NCBI GenBank assembly: GCA_019636335.1
Contig: JAHBXR010000026.1
Span: 1 to 64,000 of the forward strand
Source of the DNA: Pirellulales bacterium
GTDB lineage: Bacteria; Planctomycetota; Planctomycetia; Pirellulales; JAEUIK01
Direction: 5' to 3'
DNA length: 64,000 nucleotides
A model generated the notes under the pieces. That model was not told the origin of the DNA, did no database searches, and saw only the letters and a list, made by a program, of their open reading frames with translations. Within the stretch, counting starts at the first letter, position 1. Every line of letters begins with the position of its first letter. This document shows positions 1 through 7,482 of this stretch, piece after piece. The position numbers and the translations under genes are program-made.

Positions 1-2
1 AG

Positions 3-614
3 GGAGACGACACGATCCTCGGCGACGGCGGCGACGGCGCCGAAGGCAAGGCCGATTCTCTCTTCGGCGACGACGGCAACGACCAGATCTTCGGCCATCA
101 TGGGCATGACTTCATCGACGGCGACGATGGCGACGACCTCCTCACCGGCGGTGACGGCGCCGAGGCGAACGACACGCTCCTCGGTGGCGCCGGGAACGAT
201 ATCTTGAGCGGCGCCAACGGGAACGACAGCCTGACCGGCGGAGTGGGATTGGATCTGCTGGTGGGTGGCCTCGGCCTCGACACCTTAGAGGGAGACGGCG
301 GCCAAGACCTGCTGATTGCCGACAAGACGAATTTCGACCTGAACATCACGGCGCTGTCGGCCATTCACAACGAATGGATTTCGGCCGGTAGCTACGAGGA
401 TCGCGTGGCGCATCTGACTGGCACGGCGGGGGGCGCCAATAGCGCGACGTATCTGACGCCCGGCGCGACCGTCTTCGACGACGAGACTACCGACCAACTC
501 ACCGGCGGCACTACAGACCTCGACTGGTACGTCTACAGCCTGCTCCAGGACGTGCTCAGCGACTACGAGCTGGACGAGGAGAAGACCGACACCGCGGGAT
601 TTCTATTGCCGTAG
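3..614 (+). CDS. RTX-type calcium-binding repeat protein, C-terminal part (5' truncated)
   Basis: The open frame runs in from the window edge and stops at 612-614. The first ~270 bases encode tandem glycine/aspartate nonapeptides of the GGxGxDxLxG type, typical of haemolysin-type (RTX) repeats that fold into a Ca2+-binding beta-roll in secreted or surface proteins. About 110 residues without repeats follow, ending in FLLP, with an acidic stretch (ELDEEK) just before. The repeats show as period-27 similarity in the DNA. Most of the gene, including any secretion signal, lies outside the window, so the actual function cannot be stated. Confidence in the repeat family is high. Confidence 0.88.
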   Translation, partial: GDDTILGDGGDGAEGKADSLFGDDGNDQIFGHHGHDFIDGDDGDDLLTGGDGAEANDTLLGGAGNDILSGANGNDSLTGGVGLDLLVGGLGLDTLEGDGGQDLLIADKTNFDLNITALSAIHNEWISAGSYEDRVAHLTGTAGGANSATYLTPGATVFDDETTDQLTGGTTDLDWYVYSLLQDVLSDYELDEEKTDTAGFLLP

Positions 615-914
615 ACCTGGCAGCGGGCGAGTTGCGGATCGGACCCCTGGCACGGATGACGTTCGTCGTTGCCAGTGGCACAGTGCGGTTCGATTGCGCC
701 CGGTACGCGGGCATCTGAGATAGGCGTTCTTGCCTGCCGAGGATAAGATGATCCGCCATCGAGGGGTGGGGGGCCGCCCCACGAATAGGGCTGCCCGACG
801 GGCGATTCTCCGACGAGATTTCATTCCCCTTCGACTGGAGTGCGTCGCAGGGCGACCGTTTCAGCGGGGCCCTCCTCGGCCCCAACTCACAGGATTTTTT
901 TTCGCGAGGAAGCG
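615..914. other. Intergenic region with no recognised feature
   Basis: About 300 bases between the RTX gene and the SYLF gene. I see no convincing promoter, RNA or repeat. The GAGGAAG just before 915 is the ribosome binding site of the next gene. Several overlapping open frames here lack codon bias and homology and are treated as chance. Confidence 0.5.
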
Positions 915-1916
915 ATGTCACGACCTTTGCTCCGCCGGGCGCTGCTGGCCACGATCTTCTGCTGTGCCTTTCCGGCCATCGTGCAGGCTCAGGCCTCGGA
1001 GCGGCAAATCGTGATCGAGGCCCGGCACGTGCTGCAGGAGATCATGGCGATCCCCGTGCAAGGCATTCCACGGGCGCTCCTGGCCGATGCTCAAGGTTTG
1101 GTGGTCGTGCCGGGTATGATCCGCGGCGGCTTCATCGTGGGGGTCAAACATGGCCGCGGCATCGCGGTGGCGCGGAACAGCGATGGCACCTGGACGAATC
1201 CGGTCTTTGTGCGCATCACGGGAGGGAACATTGGATTTCAGGCTGGCCTGCAGGCCACCGATCTGGTGCTTGTGTTTCGCAACCAGACGCGGGTCGAGGA
1301 GTTGATGCGCGGGCGGTTCACCATTGGCGCCAGCGCGAGCGCTGCCGCGGGCCCCGTCGGTAGAGACATGTCGGCGGCGACCGATGCGCAACTTCGATCG
1401 GAGATCCTGTCGTACTCGCGGAGCCGGGGATTGTTCGCCGGCGTCGCGATCGACGGCGCCGTGATGCAGCCCGATCCGAACGCCACGGCGATCTTTTACG
1501 GTCAGACGCCCACGCATCCGCAAGGTCACGTGCCCGCCGTGGCCACTCAGTTCGTGTCGCTGCTGACGGCGCATTCGACGGGCAACGTCAACACCGTAGT
1601 TCCGGTGCCGCATACCGATCACGAATTGGTCTGCCGTGAATTACTGGCGGCGCACGAGCGTCTGGCTGAAATCCTCGATCCGGCGTGGCAGCAGCATCTG
1701 GCGTTGCCGGCGAATGTCACCTCGCCGACGCCCGAGGCGCAGGCGAGTCTTCGCGCGACGCTGGCGCGATACAATCAGGTTGCCAGCGATCCTCAATTTC
1801 GCGCGCTGGCCGAACGGCAGGAGTTTCAGGAGACGCTGACGATGCTCAATCGGCACGCGCGTCTCCAGGAAGCGGCGGCCGCCAACGTGCTGCCGCTGCC
1901 ACCTCCGCCGCAATAG
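915..1916 (+). CDS. SYLF (Ysc84-like) lipid-binding domain protein, exported
   Basis: 333 aa. The ATG at 915 is chosen because a GAGGAAG Shine-Dalgarno precedes it and a clear signal peptide follows (positive RPLLRR, hydrophobic core, end near AQA, residues ~1-26); the frame is open upstream to a GTG at 840. Residues ~35-180 resemble the SYLF/DUF500 domain, with VVVPGMIRGGFIVG, an NPVFVRITGG-like segment and an IGFQAG/ATDLVLVF segment, as in bacterial Ysc84-type proteins proposed to bind phosphoinositide-like lipids. The C-terminal ~120 residues are helical and end in a proline-rich tail. Probably periplasmic or membrane-associated. No operon partner is visible. The family call is good; the physiological role is unknown. 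Confidence 0.8.
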   Translation: MSRPLLRRALLATIFCCAFPAIVQAQASERQIVIEARHVLQEIMAIPVQGIPRALLADAQGLVVVPGMIRGGFIVGVKHGRGIAVARNSDGTWTNPVFVRITGGNIGFQAGLQATDLVLVFRNQTRVEELMRGRFTIGASASAAAGPVGRDMSAATDAQLRSEILSYSRSRGLFAGVAIDGAVMQPDPNATAIFYGQTPTHPQGHVPAVATQFVSLLTAHSTGNVNTVVPVPHTDHELVCRELLAAHERLAEILDPAWQQHLALPANVTSPTPEAQASLRATLARYNQVASDPQFRALAERQEFQETLTMLNRHARLQEAAAANVLPLPPPPQ

Positions 1917-2218
1917 AGGTCACGCTGGCGAGCGGCAGACTTCGAGCTTCCGCCGCTGTGCGCGGTTCGGGTGGCGCTTCGCACTTGTCCCGAATGGCAA
2001 ACTGGTGGGCGATCTTCGACGCTTGCGGACATTGCGCGGCGGCCATTTCCTGTTCGACAAGAGGCCCAACCTGTAACCAGCAGGCTGTCACTCTCCGGCA
2101 CTTCTCTGGGCCAGTCCCTCGTCGCGGTGATGCCGCTACAATCAGCAAAACCGCTAAAGTTTGACATTTGCCCCGTCCGAATAGCCGTAGAAGGGACAGG
2201 TTTCGGGGGGGAATCGCC
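1917..2218. other. Intergenic region upstream of the porin gene
   Basis: About 300 bases. A perfect -35-like TTGACA lies at 2161-2166, but no good -10 sits at 16-18 bp, so I do not call a promoter. A G-run before 2219 can serve as Shine-Dalgarno for the porin gene. Nothing else is recognised. Confidence 0.4.
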
Positions 2219-3583
2219 ATGCGCATGTGGGTGGTCGTGTTCGGCCTGTGGCTAGCACTCTGCGCGGCGCCAGTCGCGGCGCAAACGCTGCGGCGCTTGC
2301 CGCCGGTGCCACCCGCGCCCTGGCCGCAGGGGATGGCCCCGCTCGATGGTTCGTCCTCTGTGCAGCCTGCCAGTTACGAGCAGACTTGTACCTCTTGTTC
2401 GGCGGGGGATCTTTACTGTCCGCGTTGCCACGGCGCGAGTTGCCAGTGTCCGGAATGCCCCGCGCCGTGCGATGAATGTCCGCGCATCAATCTCATCAAT
2501 CCAGCGTGGCGATTGATGATCACGGGCTGGCTCGAACTCGACATGCTCTACAACAGCGCGCGGCCGGTGGCGCCGGGGGTGCCCTTTTTCCTCGCTCCGG
2601 GGGCTGTCTCGGGCAACAACCAGTCGACGTTCGACGCGCATGCGCGCCAGTCGGCCCTCTTCGCGGCGTTTGTCGGTCCGCAGGTGGCTGGATTTCAGAC
2701 CGGGGGCCTTGTGGCGGCGAATCTGTTCAACGACGCGGTGATCGTCGACCGTTATGGATTTCTGCCCTATCAGGCCTATGGCGAGGCGAAGAACGAAGAC
2801 TGGCGTTTCGCGGCGGGCCTGCAGATGGATATCTTTGCGCCGCTGCTGCCCACGGTGTTGCCCTTCAGTTATCTGATCGCCTCGGGGAATGCCGGGGAGT
2901 ATCGCGGTCAACTTCGCGCCGAGCGATTCCTTTACCCCAGCGAGGATCGCCAGATCACGCTGACCGCCGGCATCAGCGATCCGCGGGCCACGGTCTATAG
3001 CAACCAGGTGCTGGGCGAAGATGCGGGCTGGCCCAATATCGAGCTGCGCGCCGCGTATGGCCTGGGGGACGAGGTGCAAGTAGGGCTGGTCCAAGCGCGT
3101 CCGGTCGAGTTCGGCGTTTCGACGGTCGTGGGGCAGATACGGACGGTGATCGTTGCGGATTCGGTGACGGCAAACGTGTGGGGCCTCGCCGGCGATTTCC
3201 GCTGGCGTATGACCGAACGATTTGGCTTTGCCGGCGAGATCTTCTCCGGCCAGGGTTTGGGCACCTACGGAGCGGCCGTATTCCAGCCGGTCAATTCGCT
3301 GACGGGCGAATCGGTACACGCCACCGGGGGCTGGCTCGAGCTGTATTACTATTTCACTCCGTGCGTACACACGCACGGCGGCGTCGGCATCGATGATCCC
3401 GTCGACGACGAGCTGAGCGACACGCAGATCGCCATGAACCGGACGGTCTTCGCCAACCTGATCTGGGACGTGAGCCCATCGATCCGCCTGGGGATCGAAC
3501 TGACCTTCCGCGATACGAACTATCTCGCGCTCAACGACAACAACGGCGTCGGCATCGAAACGCAGACCCAGTGGCGATTCTAG
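2219..3583 (+). CDS. Outer-membrane beta-barrel porin-like protein with Cys-rich N-terminal segment
   Basis: 454 aa. The ATG at 2219 gives a standard signal peptide (residues 1-22, ending VAAQ) and follows a G-rich ribosome site. Residues 57-87 hold nine cysteines in CxxC-like spacing, including one CPRCH. The rest (~95-454) alternates polar and aromatic residues, as in antiparallel membrane strands, and the last residues are QWRF. A terminal aromatic is typical of outer-membrane barrels. Planctomycetes commonly encode porin-like proteins with such a Cys-rich linker. A single CxxCH among so many cysteines could bind haem or zinc, or could be disulphide-bonded; I cannot tell. A hairpin follows the stop codon directly. 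Confidence 0.72.
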   Translation: MRMWVVVFGLWLALCAAPVAAQTLRRLPPVPPAPWPQGMAPLDGSSSVQPASYEQTCTSCSAGDLYCPRCHGASCQCPECPAPCDECPRINLINPAWRLMITGWLELDMLYNSARPVAPGVPFFLAPGAVSGNNQSTFDAHARQSALFAAFVGPQVAGFQTGGLVAANLFNDAVIVDRYGFLPYQAYGEAKNEDWRFAAGLQMDIFAPLLPTVLPFSYLIASGNAGEYRGQLRAERFLYPSEDRQITLTAGISDPRATVYSNQVLGEDAGWPNIELRAAYGLGDEVQVGLVQARPVEFGVSTVVGQIRTVIVADSVTANVWGLAGDFRWRMTERFGFAGEIFSGQGLGTYGAAVFQPVNSLTGESVHATGGWLELYYYFTPCVHTHGGVGIDDPVDDELSDTQIAMNRTVFANLIWDVSPSIRLGIELTFRDTNYLALNDNNGVGIETQTQWRF

Positions 3584-3584
3584 T

Positions 3585-3609
3585 AGGCTGCTGACTTTTT
3601 CAGCAGCCT
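3585..3609. terminator. Bidirectional hairpin terminator between convergent genes
   Basis: Inverted repeat AGGCTGCTGA (3585-3594) / TCAGCAGCCT (3600-3609), a perfect 10-bp stem with a five-base T-rich loop. It starts one base after the porin stop codon and lies 41 bases from the convergent tRNA-binding gene, as expected for a shared terminator. The T-run is in the loop rather than after the stem. Confidence 0.65.
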
Positions 3610-3650
3610 GATAGGTCGCGGCCGTGCGACCAAACACCCATCTTTATTTG

Positions 3651-3986
3651 CTACTTGATGCCGGATCCCGGTTCGCAGTCGCGGTCGGGTCGAAGCAAGA
3701 CCACCCCCCCCGCATCGCTGGCGGCCAGGAGCATTCCGTTCGACTCTTCGCCCCGGATCACGGCGGGCTCGAGATTGTTGACGATCACAATCTGGCGGCC
3801 CACCAGGTTCTCGGGCTCGTAGTGCCCACGGATGCCAGCCACGATCTGCTTTTCCACCTCGCCCACCTGCAGTTGCAGCAGCAACAACTTATTGGCGTTG
3901 GGATGCTCGCGGGCAGCCAATACCTTGGCGACGCGCAGGTCGAGCTTGGCGAAATCGTCGTACGATACGAGCGGCTTGGGATCCAT
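3651..3986 (-). CDS. Stand-alone tRNA-binding (MetRS C-terminal/CsaA-like) domain protein
   Basis: 111 aa. The frame is open further upstream, but the methionine at 3986 (MDPKPLVSYDDF) fits the family N-terminus and has an AAGAAAG ribosome site. The whole protein is an OB-fold tRNA-binding domain (Pfam tRNA_bind): DLRVAKVLAAREHPNANKLL, then VAGIRGHYEPENLVGRQ and EESNGMLLAA. The same domain forms the C-terminus of methionyl-tRNA synthetase and the free-standing CsaA/Trbp111 proteins. Genomes with a MetRS lacking this domain often encode it separately; whether that holds here cannot be seen. It converges with the porin gene and diverges from the TPR peptidase gene. Confidence 0.87.
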   Translation of the reverse strand: MDPKPLVSYDDFAKLDLRVAKVLAAREHPNANKLLLLQLQVGEVEKQIVAGIRGHYEPENLVGRQIVIVNNLEPAVIRGEESNGMLLAASDAGGVVLLRPDRDCEPGSGIK

Positions 3987-4315
3987 CTGGGGCTTTCTTG
4001 GTTCTTTCGGACTCGGCAATTCGTTGCAGGAGCAACGTCGCGGCAGTAGGGCACAAGTGGCAGCCAGCACCCGCCACGGCTCGCACAAGGAGCGTCGTAG
4101 TGCCACGCGAAGAGAGGCGTTTTGAAGCTCACTCTGGCGACAGGGCAGGGGGGCATCTTACGGTTCGACGGCGCAGGCTGTCAAACACCGAGTGGGCATC
4201 GCTTCGCTTGAGGATTGTATCGCCTTCGGCTACCGTAAAGTGAAGCAGCGCTTGCGGATGCCGCTCGACGACGGCAACGCGACTCTCGCTTGCGATTCCG
4301 CCGGATCGGACCCCC
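3987..4315. other. Intergenic region between divergent genes
   Basis: About 330 bases between the tRNA-binding gene (minus) and the TPR/peptidase gene (plus). Promoters for both must lie here, but I see no strong -35/-10 pair. It contains one copy of the G-rich motif CAGGGCAGGGGGG at 4141-4153, discussed in the findings. Confidence 0.4.
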
Positions 4316-7156
4316 ATGACACAGACACTTTCGAGGCAGATGCTCGCGGCACTTGCGCTGATGCTCGTCGGTCTCGGGAGCGTTGCCAAAGCGGCGGAAG
4401 ATTCGCCACGGTCCGAAGCCCGGCAGCTCGAACTGGCCGGCAAGTATGCCGAAGCGATCGACGCCTTCGAGGTGGCGAGCAGCACCGACGCGCTGGCCTC
4501 GGGACTGGGGATTGCCCGTTGCCGCATCGCCATCGGCGAACGTGAATTGGCCGAGCGGGACCTCGAGACGCTGACCGAGGCGCACGTTGACGCAGCCGAG
4601 CCACGTGCGGAGCTGGCGCTTTCGGCATACGAACGCGGCGATTATGAAGCGGCAAAACGCTGGTCGGCCGCCGCGCGCAAGCTGGACGACAACTCCGTCG
4701 CTGCCCGCTGGGTCGATGCGGAGTTGTTACGCACTTCTGGCCAACTCGAGGAAGCCGCCACGGCGTATCGGTGGTTCTTCGACTACTACAACCAGCAAGA
4801 CATCGCCGCGGCCGATGACTTGCGGCTCATCGGCCGCGCCGTCGCCGAGCATGTGCGCTGGAATCGCTTGACCAGGCAATTCGATACGCTGGTCAACGAC
4901 TTCTATCCCGCCATTCTCGTCGCCGAGCCCGGATACTGGCCCGCGCATTACGAGACGGGGCTGCTGTTCCTCGAAAAGTACAACGATGCCGAAGCGGCGA
5001 AGTCGTTTCGAGCGGCGTTGAAGCTGAATCCGAGCTCGGCCGAAGTACATGCGGCGCTGGCACGGATGGCGCTGGCGAGTTTCGATATGGAAAACGCGCG
5101 GCTGGCCACGGCTCGCGCCATCGAGCTGAACCCAAAGCTGGTCGAGGGATACCAGGTCCGTGCCGACTTGTTGATGGCGAATTTCGATTTCGATGAAGCG
5201 ATCAAGACGCTGGAACGGGTGCGGGAATTGAACCCACGTTCGGAAGAGACGTTGGGGCGGCTGGCCGCCTGCTACATCCTGCTCGATGGCCTGGCGGACA
5301 ATCTTGCAGAGACTCGCGCCGGCCAGTTGATCGCCGAAGTGGAACAGCACAATGCCCGAGCGGGAATCTTTTATTACACGTTGGCCACGGCCCTGGGCGA
5401 ACGGATGAAATTTCCCTCGGCCGAACGCTTCTATCGCGCGGCGATCGAGCAGATGCCACAGTTGCTGTACGCGCGCTCGGCCCTGGGACTCATGTACATG
5501 CGCATGGGGCGTGAGGCGGAAGCGCGCGAGTTGCTCGAAGCCTCGTTCGCCGAAGATCCCTACCACGTCCGCGCGAAGAACATGCTGGAAGTGCTCGATG
5601 TCCTGGAAGGCTTCGAGACGATCGAGACCGAGCATTTCGTCGTGAAGTTCGACCCTCAGCACGACCGCGTGCTGGCCCGCTACATCGCGAAGCACCTCGA
5701 AGCGGCCTATCCGAAGCTCTGTCAGACGCTGGGCTACGAACCCGCGGAAAAGTCGTTGTTCGAGATCTTCAACAATGCCCGCAAGAGCACCGGCCACCAG
5801 TGGTTCAGTGCCCGCATGGTGGGCTTGCCGTACGTGGGTACGGTCGGCGCGTGCGCCGGGCAGATGGTGGCCCTCACGGCGCCCACGTCCCTCAAGTCCC
5901 CCTTCAACTGGGCGCGCGTGGTCGAACACGAGTTCGTCCACGTGGTGAATTTGCAGCAGACGCATTTCAACATTCCGCACTGGTACACCGAGGCGCTGGC
6001 CGTGCTGAACGAGGGTTATCCTCGCCAGCAGGAGTGGAACGAGATGCTCAGCGAGCGAGTGCCCAAGGGCGAAACGTTCAACCTCGATACGATCAATCTC
6101 GGATTCATCCGTCCCAAGTCGGGGGTCGACTGGCAGATGGCCTATTGCCAGGCCGAGCTCTACGCCGAATACATGGTCGCCACCTATGGCGACGATGCGC
6201 TGGCCAAGATGTTGGCCGCGTATGCCGATAATCTCGACACACGCCGGGCGCTCGAGCGTTCGTTCGGCGTGCGGCAGGAGGATTTCGAGGCGGGCTACGC
6301 GGACTACGTGAAAAAGATCGTCGACGCGCTGCCGTCCACCGCTCGGACCAAAGAACAATCGTTGGCTGAACTGCAAAAGGCGCACGATGCCGACCCGCAA
6401 GACGCGCACTCGGCGGCCCGGTTGGCCCGGGCGCATCTCGATCGGGAGAGCTATCCCGACGCTCGGCGACTGGCGCGTGCGGCCCTGGCGATCGATCCTC
6501 ACGAGCAGACGGCGGCGCTGGTCGTGGCGAGGCTGCACCTGCTGGTAGGCGACACCGACGAGGCTCTGGCGGCGCTCGAGGGGGCGATCGACTCGGAGTC
6601 TCCCGAGGAAGAAACGCTGGCCTTGCTGGCCGGCGAGCTGCTCAAGGCAAGGCGTCACGCCGATGCGACCCGCTGGTACCGGCTGGCGGCCGAACGGGAC
6701 GCGGCGAATCCCCGCTGGCAAAAGGGACTGGCCCGGGTTTATCTTGCGACGGGAGACGATCAATCGCTGGCGCAGGTGCTCGAGCGACTATCGCTGCTCG
6801 AGGCGGATAACGCCTCGTACCGCAAGAAGCTGGCTCAACTCGCCCTGGCAGATAAGAATTACCCGGCCGCCGCCGATTGGGCCTTGAAGGCGATACATGT
6901 CAACGTGCTGGACGTGGATGCCCATCGCATGCTGGCCGAGGCTCTGGTCGCCCAGAAAAAACATGGGGCCGCTGTCGAGGAGTACGAGGTCGCGGTCGAA
7001 CTCTCGCCCGAAGAACCGGGCTTGCGCATGGCGCTGGCGGACGCCTGCGTCGAGGACGGTCAGAAAGACAAGGCGAGAAGTACTCTCGAAGTGCTGATTG
7101 AGATGAAGCCCGACTACCCGGGCGCGGCGACGTTACTAGAGAGTTTGCAACCATGA
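4316..7156 (+). CDS. Exported TPR-repeat protein with peptidase MA-like (HExxH) metalloprotease domain
   Basis: 946 aa. Signal peptide at residues 1-27 (LALMLVGLGSVAKAA). Residues ~35-420 and ~680-945 are tandem tetratricopeptide-like helical repeats (for example AEVHAALARMALASFDMENA). Between them is a zinc-protease module with HEFVH at 538-542 and a downstream WYTEALA whose E559 is the probable third zinc ligand, the arrangement of the peptidase MA-like family. The TPRs probably present substrates or partners in the periplasm. The stop codon overlaps the next gene (ATGA at 7153-7156), so this gene starts an operon with the MazG-like, membrane and ABC genes. The substrate is unknown. Confidence 0.8.
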   Translation: MTQTLSRQMLAALALMLVGLGSVAKAAEDSPRSEARQLELAGKYAEAIDAFEVASSTDALASGLGIARCRIAIGERELAERDLETLTEAHVDAAEPRAELALSAYERGDYEAAKRWSAAARKLDDNSVAARWVDAELLRTSGQLEEAATAYRWFFDYYNQQDIAAADDLRLIGRAVAEHVRWNRLTRQFDTLVNDFYPAILVAEPGYWPAHYETGLLFLEKYNDAEAAKSFRAALKLNPSSAEVHAALARMALASFDMENARLATARAIELNPKLVEGYQVRADLLMANFDFDEAIKTLERVRELNPRSEETLGRLAACYILLDGLADNLAETRAGQLIAEVEQHNARAGIFYYTLATALGERMKFPSAERFYRAAIEQMPQLLYARSALGLMYMRMGREAEARELLEASFAEDPYHVRAKNMLEVLDVLEGFETIETEHFVVKFDPQHDRVLARYIAKHLEAAYPKLCQTLGYEPAEKSLFEIFNNARKSTGHQWFSARMVGLPYVGTVGACAGQMVALTAPTSLKSPFNWARVVEHEFVHVVNLQQTHFNIPHWYTEALAVLNEGYPRQQEWNEMLSERVPKGETFNLDTINLGFIRPKSGVDWQMAYCQAELYAEYMVATYGDDALAKMLAAYADNLDTRRALERSFGVRQEDFEAGYADYVKKIVDALPSTARTKEQSLAELQKAHDADPQDAHSAARLARAHLDRESYPDARRLARAALAIDPHEQTAALVVARLHLLVGDTDEALAALEGAIDSESPEEETLALLAGELLKARRHADATRWYRLAAERDAANPRWQKGLARVYLATGDDQSLAQVLERLSLLEADNASYRKKLAQLALADKNYPAAADWALKAIHVNVLDVDAHRMLAEALVAQKKHGAAVEEYEVAVELSPEEPGLRMALADACVEDGQKDKARSTLEVLIEMKPDYPGAATLLESLQP

Positions 7157-7482
7157 CGAGCGAGACGAAGAGTGCGCCGCAGATATCGATCGCCGATTTT
7201 CAGGGTCTGATCCGCGAGATGTACCTCGAAAAGGATTTGGCTCGCGGAGTCGACGGCACGTTTATGTGGCTGATGGAAGAGGTGGGAGAGTTGGCGGGCT
7301 GCCTGCGTAACGGCACGCACGAAGAGCGGCTGGGCGAATTCGCCGACGTGCTGGCCTGGCTCGCCACGATCGCCAATGTCGTCGGCGTCGATTTGAATGA
7401 GGCCGTCCAACGCAAATACGGCTCGGGCTGTCCCGGTTGTGGCGCGTTCGTTTGCACTTGCGCCAATGCGGAGAAGCCGTGA
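7153..7482 (+). CDS. MazG-like nucleotide pyrophosphohydrolase
   Basis: 109 aa, all-alpha MazG/NTP-PPase type. The metal-binding signature is visible: EEVGE at 42-46 on one helix and EFAD at 62-65 on the next. Such enzymes hydrolyse (d)NTPs or modified nucleotides to NMP and pyrophosphate. The C-terminus adds a short cysteine cluster (CPGCGAF, then CTC) after the catalytic fold, which suggests a small metal site. The start overlaps the previous stop by four bases, and its own stop overlaps the GTG of the next gene, so it is translationally coupled on both sides. The substrate cannot be deduced. Confidence 0.83.
   Translation: MTSETKSAPQISIADFQGLIREMYLEKDLARGVDGTFMWLMEEVGELAGCLRNGTHEERLGEFADVLAWLATIANVVGVDLNEAVQRKYGSGCPGCGAFVCTCANAEKP

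Noticed and set aside
3-270. Short-period DNA repeat that might be a CRISPR or minisatellite
   Set aside because: The period is 27 bases and in frame, and it encodes RTX nonapeptides; there are no unique spacers.
2161-2189. Promoter with a perfect TTGACA upstream of the porin gene
   Set aside because: No acceptable -10 element at 16-18 bp; AATAGC is only 13 bp away.
2285-2480. CPRCH in the porin as a haem-c site
   Set aside because: It lies in a segment with nine cysteines of mixed spacing, more like a disulphide- or metal-bound linker. Haem attachment cannot be claimed.
2252-3637. Open frame of 461 codons opposite the porin gene
   Set aside because: Composition is Arg/His/Gln-rich shadow protein; the sense strand has a signal peptide and a barrel terminus.
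4727-6763. Open frame of 678 codons on the minus strand opposite the TPR/peptidase gene
   Set aside because: Long antisense frames are expected in GC-rich DNA. The protein has no recognisable domain, while the plus strand encodes clear TPR and HExxH motifs.
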